A stretch of 64,000 bases of DNA from positions 320,077,595-320,141,594 of the forward strand of contig JASDDO010000001.1 of assembly GCA_030015575.1 (NCBI GenBank), written 5' to 3'. Shown here in pieces: positions 10,930 through 22,952 of the stretch (its first letter is position 1; every line of letters begins with the position of its first letter). Position numbers and translations under genes: made by a program. This stretch comes from Agapanthus africanus. Taxonomy: Eukaryota > Streptophyta > Magnoliopsida > Asparagales > Amaryllidaceae. Under the pieces are notes generated by a model that worked only from the letters and a program-made list of their open reading frames with translations, was not told the DNA's origin and searched no databases.

Positions 10930-11132
10930 CGGCCGAATTATGTGATCACTCTTCAATTTTTGCACAGTAACTCCTATTTTTTGGTTCTGGATTTTCTGGG
11001 ATTTTTTAATATTTATTCAAGAGTTGAATATTCTGGGGTGTTTTGGAGCTTCGTTGATTCGATCCGAAATTTCAAACTTTGTCTATGTGGCTTTCCGGGT
11101 AATTTTAGAAACTGTTAAAAAGTTCGACCGGA

Positions 11133-11140
11133 TATAAATA
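11133..11140 (+). promoter_or_regulatory. TATA-like box downstream of the PBS, El-3
   Basis: TATAAATA within GACCGGATATAAATACCC, kept in El-5 (34493) and El-7 (56667) but absent from groups I and III. It lies about 445 nt past the LTR, so it would not serve full-length genomic RNA; an internal start site is possible. Confidence 0.35.
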
Positions 11141-11199
11141 CCCACTTTTTACCCTGTCGGGAAATTTCCAAGTGTTGGATCTTTCCGTAGTTTAACGAC

Positions 11200-11204
11200 G
11201 TTCT
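11200..11204. other. Target-site duplication GTTCT, left copy, El-4
   Basis: GTTCT here and at 21359..21363. El-5 and El-7 keep the empty site (GACGTTCTGAGTAG, AACGTTCTAAGTAG). Confidence 0.96.
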
Positions 11205-13435
11205 TGTTGCGCCACGGCAGCGCCCCGGCCGTCTTACTCGAGGCCAAATTGCGGAATCAAAATTTTTCCTTACTCGGAAACCGGCGCTACCGCGGACAAA
11301 GAAAACCCGGATCGTTAACCATTAACCTACGCTAGCAATCAAGAGATAGGGTGAGAAGTATACCAAGAGATCCGAGTCCTCCGGTCTTCTCATCATCGCC
11401 CCGATCTCCCGCGGAAAGTGTAGTCTCCATATCGTCGCCTCCTCGCCGGAAAGGGCACCACATCGCCTTCGTCTTTTACGGGCTCCCGCCTCAATACCGA
11501 GGCAACTCGCGCATGAAGCCGGCAACTCGACATGCTCAAGATGTGCTGTAGAATGTGTAGTGTAGAGGGTATGTCTCTTTGGGGTTTGTTGTTGCCATGA
11601 TGGAGGAATCAAAGAATAGAAAAATGGTGCTTGCATTTTTCTAGCAAGAAAATGAGATCAAGAAGAAACTCTCAAGATGAAGCTCTCAAGATGAAGCTCT
11701 CATTTTCTTTTTCTCTCTTCTTTTTCTATTTTCATCAAGTGAGAAGAAGATGGTGGAGGAATGAAACATAATGCAAAGGGAGGTGAGTGTAGGAGCAAAA
11801 GAAAGGTGACCATATCCAAGACAAGAAAACATACAACCATGCTTTCTCTTACAAACCCATACCCCTCCATCTAATCACAATAAAGCAAGTTATGGTGCAA
11901 GATATGAAAGCCATCATAATCAATACAATATGCAATAAAAACCCTCCACAAAGTGTTATTTGCAAAACTGCAAATAACCCCCTCCATCGGAAAAGTCCGG
12001 CCGGGAAAGAACAAAGGAAAACCGGCCGGAACGGAATGCAAACCGGCAACTCCAGAAAACTGGTCCCGTAATAAATTACAGGAAAACCCCGATACTGTGC
12101 ATACACACCCGCATCTGTATTCCGTCCGGATACAAATGCAAAGAGACAAAATCTACACTGTACTAAACTAGTACCGGCTTAAGCCAAAGCCGGCTAGTAA
12201 AATCCGTTCGATCCTGATCCGTGCAATACCGCACGTATCTGATCGAACCCTGCCATATAACTATACGGCGATTAGTACAAACCGTCCGATCCTGATCCGT
12301 GCAATACCGCACGTATCTGATCGGACCCTGCCATATCTCCATACGGCCTCTACAGCGTTTCGCCCGAAAGCTTGAGTAACTGTAAGTGTGGTGGACTCTA
12401 AAGACTCGTCAATACTATGGCTGTGGATTTAACCACTGGCACGTCAGAGGTATAAGCCAATACGTGACGGGCCACCAGCTATTGACCAAAAGGGACGTCG
12501 ATGAGGAAGCTCACCCCGACACCCAACTGAGCCTGTCAGTGACAATATCCGTACAGTCCGGTCCGTTCGTCTATGAGTATCGCATGGCGGGCCTAGGGGG
12601 TTGGTAAAAGTCAGACCCCCAAAAGCGGTACAAGTCGTGTCGGAGTGTAGCCCAGAACGCCCTGAGATACTACTGGAATACCTACCAGTAAATCTCCTGC
12701 CTCGGCCGAGGGCTTTGCGTAATGGCTCTCCTAGACACAGCGCGACCTCACCCCCAATACCGGGAGAGACGAACCCCTGAAGATCCGCTCACTGCCTCCA
12801 TGTGGCTCGGGACTGTACCCAACTAAAACCTGTTTGCACGACTCCTTTGAGCCGTGGTAGGGTAGTAATCAAAGCACAGTGGGAACTCACACGAGACAAA
12901 TGACGATCCTCAGGTCGATGAACTAACCTGTACACATGTCACCAGGGAACTGCTATCTGACGTCTGGTATAAGACCAACTAGCAGGTTCCCGGCGAGTCC
13001 TGTCCGGTGTACTCATAACCCAATGAGCACCTGTATACATCTTAGGTGAACCAACTGACACCAGTGGCTTGTGAGACCGGCCACCGCCCCTCGTCGGGGT
13101 CTCGACTGTATACACTAGTCTACTAATGGAGTATCGATGCCCTGTCTCGAAACTCCTACGACTAGGGACCATTTAAGGATGTGCTTATAGACTACCAGCT
13201 CCCACGTATATGATCGCCATCATACTGCTAGCAGTCAAGCAAGAATCCTAGGGGCTCTATCAACGTGTAATAGCGACATGTCAGGTCACCTAAAGCAGTA
13301 CACGATGATAAAGATAAACCAGATAGCATACTATCATCTCGAGTAAGACTGTCCTACTGGGATAGGTCCTCCCTCAATCATTGCAATCACGTGCCTGTGA
13401 TCCAATAATTGACTCTGAGGGCACTATCTCCAACA
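11205..13435 (-). repeat. 3' LTR of El-4 (2231 bp)
   Basis: TGTTGCGCCACGGCAGC to GCACTATCTCCAACA on the plus strand, nearly identical to 19128..21358. It includes a tandem duplication of 78 bp (12194..12349). Confidence 0.97.
12194..12349 (-). repeat. 78-bp tandem duplication with hairpins, El-4 LTR
   Basis: Two units each hold a dyad GATCCGTGC/GCACGTATC flanked by GATC. The other El-4 LTR has the same pair (20117..20272). El-2, El-6 and El-1 have one such hairpin, so the duplication predates the El-4 insertion but is specific to its subfamily. Confidence 0.8.
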
Positions 13436-13450
13436 ATCTCCCACTTGCAC
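13436..13450 (-). other. Polypurine tract, El-4
   Basis: ATCTCCCACTTGCAC beside the LTR, reverse complement of GTGCAAGTGGGAGAT. Confidence 0.95.
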
Positions 13451-15984
13451 TCAAGGCTAATTATTGCGATGTCGCATACTCACAGCCCGTGTGATACCGA
13501 ACACCCAACTCCTCTACTAGTCAGTCTCACAAAGCTCGTTTGTGAAACTATTGCATTCGAGGAATAGCCTCAGTGAGTGGATCCGCTGTGATGTTTCTTT
13601 CTATGTCTCTCTATATCTCAAGTTCGCGGAGAAAGCCATCTCCCGAAATGAGCAATACCTGTCTTAGAATGTCCGGATGTCTGATGGGACCTAGCTCATA
13701 AATGAACTCCAAATCCAAACTTCTTAGACTGTATCGTCAACTGAACTTAATCAGTATCCTGCGCCATGCCTCCCTCAGTATTGCCTTGGACCACCTGTCC
13801 AAAATACAGTCCCCCATCAGAGGGAGAACTATAACTCTGACAACCTCCTTGTCGTCCATGTCACCTTGGAAGCCTGGAGTGACAACCGTCTCCTAAAGGA
13901 GGCAGCCGTTATCATATCCCTAGAACATTCACTTATGTTCTAAAACTGCTTCCGACTGTTCCTCCAGGATTGGATCAATATCAACTTATTGCATCTAGTG
14001 CAAGAACAACATCTGGTGTGGTACTTGACATCTCATGATTGACTCAATTGCCTAAGCAAGTGATCTGTCAATCATGCACATCCTCTCCCCTTTAGTTTGT
14101 AAGACACCTTTAGAGAGGGTGACTCCATTACCTGCAGGTATACTACCGTGCCAGGAGTCGTCCATTCTAAATACTCATAGAATGCTGTCAAGGTACCCTG
14201 ATTGGGAAAACACCCAAATCTAGATCTAAAACCATAGGTCTAGTAACCAGTATGTCTGATATAATATCCAAGTCCCATGTGGAGAAAACACTGTGTGACG
14301 ACCAAAGTATAACCGATCGTAGTATAGGAATATCACTTCCTACTACCTTCTCAACAGATCCATCCCCTATTCTGATGACGTCAAACCCATGACTGTCACA
14401 TCAGAAACAGATGATCTAACTCCGCTATATCTGCTCTAGTCTATAAATAGACATAAGCCTGATGTCCACCAATGCTTCCGCTGCTCCCACTGACTACGAC
14501 AACCCTCTGCCAGAGTCATATAGACGTGCACTTCTAAAGCTAATTTAGAACGACGCTATACTCATCCTCCTGCCGGGTCTCGCAGCCTGGAACAACAACA
14601 ATGGCAAGTGTGGGTAAACAAGAACTTCCCTGTCACCGTCCTTGAGGCTACCGGAGTACCTCTCGGGTGCCTGAAGTTACCCACCTTATCTGCGGAGTGG
14701 CCAATGGAATGTCAAATCAGATTGAATCTCTAGGTTCCTTATCAAATCTTCAGTAATCATTTGTGGTTCTGGAATTACTTCCAGTTCTACCATACTCCCA
14801 CTACTGTTTTCTGAAAAAATCCATTTTTAATAAAACTGTGGCGAGTGTAGAACAATATTGCTATTGTTCATCCAGATGGTAGAAAATCAACCCTCATCAT
14901 AGCCTGGGTCAACCCACAAACAGCCATTACAGAAACGTGCCTTGAGTTATCCGGAGTCTGGTTTTAAGCATAAGCCGGGCAACTCCCCGTACCTTAACAT
15001 CGTTAAGATATGTACTGTTCTATATCTAATATAGAACCAGAGGCACTGATTTAATTGAACCAGATTCAAATCATGCAGCTATCTCCAGTGCATGTAAACT
15101 AAATGGAAGGAGGTCGATCAGCGTTACTCAACTTAGGAACGTTTCCAATTATGAGTAACCTGAAAGAGAAGCAATCTGTCTTCATCATTACTATCAACTG
15201 AATACCATACACAAGTATCTACATCTTCGATCACTTTGAAGAATCCCGATACTTGCTACACCTGGTTCTCTACTCTATTCAAATACCTATAACTCCTCAA
15301 AACTCAGACCCTGTGTTCTTACGAAACACATGTCTAAGAACTAGAGAAGTTAAAAGTAAAAAGAATATAGTATAAGGACCAACCCCTCTGTCCTAATGGA
15401 CACTGGACAACATACAATACTCTGTATAAGTCCAATGAGTCTAACAACTCTTTCACTGTGTGTCGTAGGTTGAAAACTGTACTTATGGTTAAGAAGAATT
15501 ACACCGCTGTTTAATGCTCCTTACCTAACCATCCACTGATATAGGTAAATGTCATCGACATAATATCAAAAGGTATATCTCACTCTATGAAAATAGACGT
15601 ACAGATATATCGATTTGAAATTGGTGCACAACAGCGGATATTCAAAACCAAAATGTTTGCCGTCCGGCAAACAACCCAGGTGACTTCCTCAAATATCACC
15701 GATTACAACGAATCCTGATATAATGAGGATGGTCACCTAATTCCCAATAACTTACTCCCACTCAGCATCTGTAAAACCATACAGATGTGAGAATCATACC
15801 TGGTAAATACATACCCTGGAGCAAGTGTCTAACTGGGAAATCAGTTTTCCATTAACAGCACACAGTGAAACTGAAACATTGAAATGCTTCGGTGGGGTAT
15901 TCCGGTATTCTTAGTAATGCCTCTTCCATTATCCAGATTCACAACTGTAACCGTATATCTCTTTGCCATCTGTCCAAATCCCTT
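13451..15984 (-). pseudogene. Decayed pol-derived region of El-4
   Basis: No open frame, but nucleotide blocks align in order with El-1 pol on the minus strand. Examples are the RNase H stretch near 13560..13700, the CTTTAGAGAGGGTGACTCC block near 14112 (El-1 near 6650), the RT block GTCTATAAATAGACATAAGC near 14437 (El-1 near 7030), and the integrase-RT linker near 14760 (El-1 near 48285). Further toward 15984 the similarity fades. Broken throughout, beyond counting. Confidence 0.7.
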
Positions 15985-16750
15985 TATATGTCTTTAGTCA
16001 TTACCTTCTGTACACCCCCTTAGGCCAAATGGTTTTCTTCCTTCCCTACCGTTCGGCACCAGCCTATGGTTTGGAAGAAGACTATCCAAAAAGCATAAAG
16101 GGTGTACTGTCCCAATCCTAGGAACACTCGCAATCCGAGAGAAGGTGAAGATAAAAGACACCTGAATGAACCTTATTCCTATTTCTCCTGAACCAGAATC
16201 CATCCCCGAACTGGAACAAGTTCCTTTCGAGTTCGTATATAACCATACGATGGATTATCCAATAAAATGGGATCTTCGTAGTGATACGGAGTGTCCTGGA
16301 GAAATACAAAGGTGATTTAGGATTGGCGAAGAAATACTTGGTTTGGTCGTGAATATCAGTCGCATTTTACTTTGCCCTCCTACTAATCCCTTTATTTGTC
16401 TTAACTTAATACCTTCTGCACACCATCGTTATGCTAATTGGTTTTCTTCATTCCCCACCGTTCGGCACCAGCCTAAGGTTTGGAAGAAGACTATCCAATT
16501 TGCGTAATAGGTGTACTATCTCCTAAACCAAGGAGTACTCGCAACCTGAGAGAAGGTGAAAAGAAAAGACAACTGAATAGTCCTATCCGTTTTCTCCAGA
16601 ACCAGAAACCATCCTCGAAATCCTTCGAGTTCGTATATGACCATACGATGGTTTTGTCCAATGGAAGTGGACGTTCGTAGTAATACGGGGTGTCCTGGAG
16701 AAAAGGGTAAAAGTAGGAGTGGCAATGAGGTCTGCAACTCTGACAATCCA
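15985..16750 (-). repeat. Tandem ~405-bp repeat in El-4, two units
   Basis: TCATTACCTTCTGTACACC near 15997 recurs as TAATACCTTCTGCACACC near 16406, and GTGTACTGTC at 16106 as GTGTACTATC at 16511. Homologous to the arrays of El-6 and El-2. It replaces the gag position; no recognised protein. Confidence 0.88.
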
Positions 16751-16820
16751 AAAGCCAGTGTTAAGAAGGTTCGGTCAACTTGGTCACTGAGTCATAGTCT
16801 TAGGGTCAAGTCAATGGTCG

Positions 16821-16850
16821 CTGCCAGAGAGAGAGAAAAGAAACACTCAG
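16821..16850 (-). promoter_or_regulatory. Polypyrimidine tract plus CAG, 3' splice-site-like, El-4
   Basis: In sense, TTTCTTTTCTCTCTCTC then TGGCAG. The gag-start remnant TTGACCGAACC follows about 45 nt downstream. Same placement as in the other six elements. Confidence 0.5.
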
Positions 16851-17115
16851 CGTGCACTCTAACCTAGATCAGAATGGTTATCACTTTGTCTTATCTGGAA
16901 ACCTCCCACTGTACCTCAAATTCTCCTCCAAACCTGAAAGAAGAATTAGTCGGGATCACCCGAGGAGTAAACCAACTCATCAGTGGAAATCGGGATCCAA
17001 CTCTCATCGCATGATAACGTGACGGAATCCACTCACGTCACCACACTCCAGAAGGTATGCGCATGCCTGGCAAGTTTCAGTTCTTTTAAAACTCCCGATG
17101 TGTGTTTTTACCCCT

Positions 17116-17327
17116 AGGACCCAAGTGACCTTGACTGAGCCAACATATCAAAGGATCCTAGTCAAGTTCAACCCGTCATTATCTTGATTGCATTAGACCC
17201 ACCCGCACGAGTCCTTGACTGAGCCAAAATGACCGTACGACTGTCCTAACCAATCACATATCCATGCAACAGAAAAGCACTACATAGCTACCGAACACTA
17301 CGCCTCGGCTGAGCACGACATACGCAG
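17116..17327 (-). other. Triple stem-loop block, El-4 (loop TCA x3)
   Basis: Hairpins at 17298..17327 (stem CTGCG/CGTAG), about 17204..17250 and about 17116..17160. In sense the displayed motifs are TGC-TCA-GCC, TTGGC-TCA-GTCAA and TTGGC-TCA-GTCAA, so the loop TCA is common to all three. Confidence 0.75.
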
Positions 17328-17469
17328 CACGAATACTAAGTAATACTAATCTGAAATGACGGAGGGCTACGACTGGTTTTTGGCGAAAAACCTTTAACGT
17401 AATGAACTTGATATCGTTGAAGGAACTGCACAACTTTTTTTTTTTTATAAAATATAGTGACGAAAACCT

Positions 17470-17720
17470 TTACTAAAGAGGTCACTCCCGGTGAAGGGAT
17501 CTCGGCTCTTTCCCCGTAGAATGAGGTGCAGGATATTCCAACTGAATACCACGATGCAAAGCAAAAGTAATCGGCTATAGTGAAGTTAATGCCCTGACGC
17601 AAACTTCTGTCCAAGGGGTCACTCCCGGTGAAGGGATCTCGGCCCTTGCCTCGTCGACTGAGGAGCAGGATATTCCAAATGAATACCACGATGCAAAACA
17701 AAAGTGAACGTCCTTGCAAT
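17470..17720 (-). repeat. Duplicated leader module, El-4
   Basis: GTCACTCCCGGTGAAGGG at 17481 and 17619, 138 bp apart. Confidence 0.85.
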
Positions 17721-18873
17721 AACAGCTTTTTGAAAAAGTGTTCCAACAACATCAGATTAGGTTTGTTTAACTTGCATTGATCCGAATCAACGCAGTCCCA
17801 TCAAATGATCACACCACAAAGAACGAAAATATACTGACGTACGTATATGCCATCCGCATTCGCCACTGGGTCCCGTCATTACCCGTTAGGTTAGCTAACT
17901 AACGGCAGAGCGGGGACTGGACTAGCGCGGATGAAAAACATATACAACATCTACTAATATATATACCAATATATAGTATTTCGCTCAAGGCGTGAATAAA
18001 ATGCAACATCACAGAAATGTACAGCATCACAGAAAATACAGATATCTGGAAGCCCCGGGTTTCACAGAGCCGCTGCTGAAACCCGACGTTCCCCTGGTCG
18101 TGTGGATAGCCTGTGCAATGAAATCCTAGACCCCTACGGGCGCGGCAAGTCACCCGCCAAAACCTGAAGCGAGGCAGCCCCCTTCAGTACCGTGAATGGA
18201 CCACCCAGCACTTCACGGAATCCGGTAACTTGGGCACCCCTCCTGGGTCAACCTGTACCCCCTATGAGTGCGGCGAATAGCCCGCCAATTCCAGACTGAA
18301 GCCCCCTCCGTCTCAATGCCCTGAGATGCGGGCCCGTTGCCTTCTAGAACCCGGCTATCCGTGCACCCCTCCGCGGGGTAACCCTAGTACAGAAAGTAAA
18401 ATATACATACACCGGGTACATCGACCGCAACCAGGTCGTGCCCCAAAAGAATAATACAAACAGGCAGTGACGGCAGTCCACATGTCGGACGCTCGCCCCG
18501 CAATATCAAAAGTACATAATACAACAAAACTGTACTAGCATTGCATCCAGGCTATCCCCACGACCGATCCGCAACATCACAGCATAAACATAGAACATCA
18601 ACGTGAAAATCACGTTCGCAAATCCGTCTAACCGGGCTATAGCAGTTAGACCGGATTTACCGATCGAGTGACATTCACGGCCGCAGATATAATGTAAATA
18701 CTGTGAAAAATGTGTTTAAAATTTTCCGATTGACCAAAAATTAACAAGTGGGCCCTCAAACAAAACTGTAGCACTCACAGAAAATATGGGCCCAATTTTA
18801 ATATTCCAAAACCCCTAATTTCATCCCATAAGCCCACTGAAAAAAAATGAAGCAATGAACCCACAAACTTGCA

Positions 18874-18915
18874 GCGGAAGGGCGGCAGAAATGGGGTTCG
18901 TGCCGCGCTTCCGCG
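18874..18915 (-). other. GC-rich leader hairpin, El-4
   Basis: In sense GCGGAAG...GCGGCA pairs with TGCCGC...CTTCCGC. Compared with El-3 (GGAAC/GTTCC) the pair AAG/CTT shows a compensatory change. Confidence 0.8.
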
Positions 18916-19115
18916 CTCGACCTTGAGGTTCACTGTCTCGTTTTTTCCCAGAGTTCTTAGAACTTCCTGCACATATTTCTGAGACCACCTGAAAAATTTT
19001 TAGACTTCAAAAAATTTCAACAGAAACTGATGTGCTAGAAAATACGGTTTTTGGAAATTTTGGTCGATCGGAAACGCAAACACATCAAACGAAGCTAGGT
19101 AAGGTTAATGGCGTG

Positions 19116-19127
19116 GCTCTGATACCA
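19116..19127 (-). other. Primer binding site, El-4 (tRNA-iMet)
   Basis: GCTCTGATACCA directly abutting the 5' LTR; in sense TGGTATCAGAGC. Confidence 0.96.
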
Positions 19128-21358
19128 TGTTGCGCCACGGCAGCGCCCCGGCCGTCTTACTCGAGGCCAAATTGCGGAATCAAAATTTTTCCTTACTCGG
19201 AAACCGGCGCTACCGCGGACAAAGAAAACCCGGATCGTTAACCATTAACCTACGCTAGCAATCAAGAGATAGGGTGAGAAGTATACCAAGAGATCCGAGT
19301 CCTCCGGTCTTCTCATCATCGCCCCGATCTCCCGCGGAAAGTGTAGTCTCCATATCGTCGCCTCCTCGCCGGAAAGGGCACCACATCGCCTTCGTCTTTT
19401 ACGGGCTCCCGCCTCAATACCGAGGCAACTCGCGCATGAAGCCGGCAACTCGACATGCTCAAGATGTGCTGTAGAATGTGTAGTGTAGAGGGTATGTCTC
19501 TTTGGGGTTTGTTGTTGCCATGATGGAGGAATCAAAGAATAGAAAAATGGTGCTTGCATTTTTCTAGCAAGAAAATGAGATCAAGAAGAAACTCTCAAGA
19601 TGAAGCTCTCAAGATGAAGCTCTCATTTTCTTTTTCTCTCTTCTTTTTCTATTTTCATCAAGTGAGAAGAAGATGGTGGAGGAATGAAACATAATGCAAA
19701 GGGAGGTGAGTGTAGGAGCAAAAGAAAGGTGACCATATCCAAGACAAGAAAACATACAACCATGCTTTCTCTTACAAACCCATACCCCTCCATCTAATCA
19801 CAATAAAGCAAGTTATGGTGCAAGATATGAAAGCCATCATAATCAATACAATATGCAATAAAAACCCTCCACAAAGTGTTATTTGCAAAACTGCAAATAA
19901 CCCCCTCCATCGGAAAAGTCCGGCCGGGAAAGAACAAAGGAAAACCGGCCGGAACGGAATACAAACCGGCAACTCCAGAAAACTGGTCCCGTAATAAATT
20001 ACAGGAAAACCCCGATACTGTGCATACACACCCGCATCTGTATTCCGTCCGGATACAAATGCAAAGAGACAAAATCTACACTGTACTAAACTAGTACCGG
20101 CTTAAGCCAAAGCCGGCTAGTAAAATCCGTTCGATCCTGATCCGTGCAATACCGCACGTATCTGATCGAACCCTGCCATATAACTATACGGCGATTAGTA
20201 CAAACCGTCCGATCCTGATCCGTGCAATACCGCACGTATCTGATCGGACCCTGCCATATCTCCATACGGCCTCTACAGCGTTTCGCCCGAAAGCTTGAGT
20301 AACTGTAAGTGTGGTGGACTCTAAAGACTCGTCAATACTATGGCTGTGGATTTAACCACTGGCACGTCAGAGGTATAAGCCAATACGTGACGGGCCACCA
20401 GCTATTGACCAAAAGGGACGTCGATGAGGAAGCTCACCCCGACACCCAACTGAGCCTGTCAGTGATAATATCCGTACAGTCCGGTCCGTTCGTCTATGAG
20501 TATCGCATGGCGGGCCTAGGGGGTTGGTAAAAGTCAGACCCCTAAAAGCGGTACAAGTCGTGTCGGAGTGTAGCCCAGAACGCCCTGAGATACTACTGGA
20601 ATACCTACCAGTAAATCTCCTGCCTCGGCCGAGGGCTTTGCGTAATGGCTCTCCTAGACACAGCGCGACCTCACCCCCAATACCGGGAGAGACGAACCCC
20701 TGAAGATCCGCTCACTGCCTCCATGTGGCTCGGGACTGTACCCAACTAAAACCTGTTTGCACGACTCCTTTGAGCCGTGGTAGGGTAGTAATCAAAGCAC
20801 AGTGGGAACTCACACGAGACAAATGACGATCCTCAGGTCGATGAACTAACCTGTACACATGTCACCAGGGAACTGCTATCTGACGTCTGGTATAAGACCA
20901 ACTAGCAGGTTCCCGGCGAGTCCTGTCCGGTGTACTCATAACCCAATGAGCACCTGTATACATCTTAGGTGAACCAACTGACACCAGTGGCTTGTGAGAC
21001 CGGCCACCGCCCCTCGTCGGGGTCTCGACTGTATACACTAGTCTACTAATGGAGTATCGATGCCCTGTCTCGAAACTCCTACGACTAGGGACCATTTAAG
21101 GATGTGCTTATAGACTACCAGCTCCCACGTATATGATCGCCATCATACTGCTAGCAGTCAAGCAAGAATCCTAGGGGCTCTATCAACGTGTAATAGCGAC
21201 ATGTCAGGTCACCTAAAGCAGTACACGATGATAAAGATAAACCAGATAGCATACTATCATCTCGAGTAAGACTGTCCTACTGGGATAGGTCCTCCCTCAA
21301 TCATTGCAATCACGTGCCTGTGATCCAATAATTGACTCTGAGGGCACTATCTCCAACA
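19128..21358 (-). repeat. 5' LTR of El-4 (2231 bp)
   Basis: Same length as the other LTR and about 99.9% identical by eye. Ends ATCTCCAACA, followed by TSD GTTCT. Confidence 0.97.
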
Positions 21359-21363
21359 GTTCT
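21359..21363. other. Target-site duplication GTTCT, right copy, El-4
   Basis: Matches 11200..11204; the El-3 leader continues after it with AAGTAGTGCAAGTAACG. Confidence 0.96.
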
Positions 21364-21718
21364 AAGTAGTGCAAGTAACGCGATGGTCTCTCTAGAAGAC
21401 AACAAACCTTAACTCGATTATGTGACCGTCTTGAACTGCCCTTTGAACCTTAGGGTTTGGGGCAGTACGGCGTGCCACATGTGAGGCGTTGGCTTGACCC
21501 TTCTACGGCTGGACCGTTGGTACTGAGGCATGAACTGAATGTTTTTAAACTTATATCATGTGTTGAGCTGTATCGGGAAAACTTGGGTGTTCGATTGTTT
21601 GATCGAAAAGTTTAACATTTTCTATTTATCCGGAATGTGATACGATATTTGGAATCTACAAGGAGTTATGAGATAACTGAATGAATGTTATAAACATAGC
21701 ACTTTAGTCTCACTTGAT

Positions 21719-21998
21719 CGGTTGCCACGGAATTTTGATGTGATTAAAAGTCCGTCGCAATCACGTAGCGTACGCGGATACTCGCTGGGTAAACTTAATA
21801 GACAGCCTCACCCCATAGCCCCGACCAAGTGACTGTAGGAGAACCCCGTCGCCGAAAGCATCCGTTCGGGTGCTTGCGGTAGCGGTGTTCCGCCTTAGTG
21901 CACTTCGTCGACGGTATCGGGGGTGCGGCCGCCTACTAAAGTTTACGACGAGCATTCGATCAGAATGTCGGGAATCTTGTTGAATTGCCCGACTTGAT
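21719..21998 (+). other. ~280-bp block bounded by ACTTGAT, El-3
   Basis: Present in El-3 and El-7 (57095..57374), absent from El-5, where the two flanks meet near 34914. ACTTGAT stands at both borders. GC-rich, with an AGCATCCG/CGGGTGCT hairpin inside. Non-coding as far as I can see. Confidence 0.7.
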
Positions 21999-22952
21999 AT
22001 TGAAAAGTGTTTTCGATTTTGAGACTAAAATGCGGGGTTTATAATTGTTAGGCATGCGATGTCTAAGGAATTCATTGGTTTAGGCATGCGATGTCTAAGC
22101 AGGTTGCGGATTCCAACTGTTGTAGTTTTACACTTTCTTTTCTGTGACCGTAAGTGTAATATGTGATATCGGCGGTTTCGTTGCTATATGCCAACGACAA
22201 TTGGGATGTGCATATTTACTTACGTTGATGACATGTGATGTTATGTGTTGCTGGATATGTTATATTGGATCGTCGTGTTTGAATAGCCGGGGGGGTTTTA
22301 TGTGAAATGAGTGTTTTTCATTTTCATTCATGTAAAAACTTGTATGTAATATTCTTTTATTGGGGCACTTCCATGTTGCGGAAGATGTCACCTTTTGTAT
22401 ATTATTTACTTTTCCGCACTAAGATAGACCCAAGGAGCAGGGCACAAGTAACCGGGTTCTGGAGTCCAGTGGGAGACCAACTCGAGGAGTCGAGTCCGGG
22501 TCTCCTAACTCTAGAATTGGTAGGGTTGCTTGCCGCTCTCGTAGGGGTCTAGGGGTGTGGGTTTGGCTATTCATCGCGACCGTGGAATCCGTGTTTTATA
22601 CTGGCTCGTATTGAAAACACGGACGTCCTAGTATATCCAATATTTCATATGATTCTTCTGCTGCGATATCTGTGATGTTCTGTGATAGATACAGTATATA
22701 GTATATATGATATATTATATAGACGTTACTTATGTTTTACACCCGCGCTAGCCCTGCCCCGCTCTGTCGTTAGTTACCAACCTAACGGTGCACGAGGGGA
22801 CATCGAGGGAATGCGGATGGCATAAGTGAACGTCGTATTTATCTGTGATGTTTAGGTACTTAAATGATGGGACTTCATTAATATGATTAATGAAAGTAAA
22901 AGAAACCTAAAGATGTTGTAGAATCGAATTTCAAAAATAAAACAGGTAGCTA

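Larger units (their letters stand above)
10701..11204 (+). other. Leader of El-3, part before El-4
   Basis: Non-coding. Holds the GC-rich hairpin (10891..10929) and a TATAAATA box (11133..11140). The leader resumes at 21364 after the El-4 insertion; the join matches the uninterrupted leader of El-5 near 34561. Confidence 0.88.
16851..19115 (-). other. Untranslated leader of El-4
   Basis: About 2.3 kb, no credible coding frame. It holds the triple stem-loop block (17116..17327), the duplicated module (17470..17720), the CGTTAG/CTAACG hairpin near 17883..17905, the CGGGTTTC/GAAACCCG hairpin (18056..18085) and the GC-rich hairpin (18874..18915). Confidence 0.78.
11205..21358 (-). mobile_element. 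El-4: group III copia element, youngest insertion
   Basis: A minus-strand element with two 2231-bp LTRs (11205..13435 and 19128..21358) in which I find only three differences by eye (about 0.13%, roughly 50 thousand years at an assumed 1.3e-8). Perfect TSD GTTCT, PBS and PPT present. The 5.7-kb internal region has no long open frame: decayed pol, a tandem repeat of about 405 bp and a structured leader. It was therefore copied recently with proteins made elsewhere. Structurally complete for replication signals, broken for coding. Confidence 0.97.
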
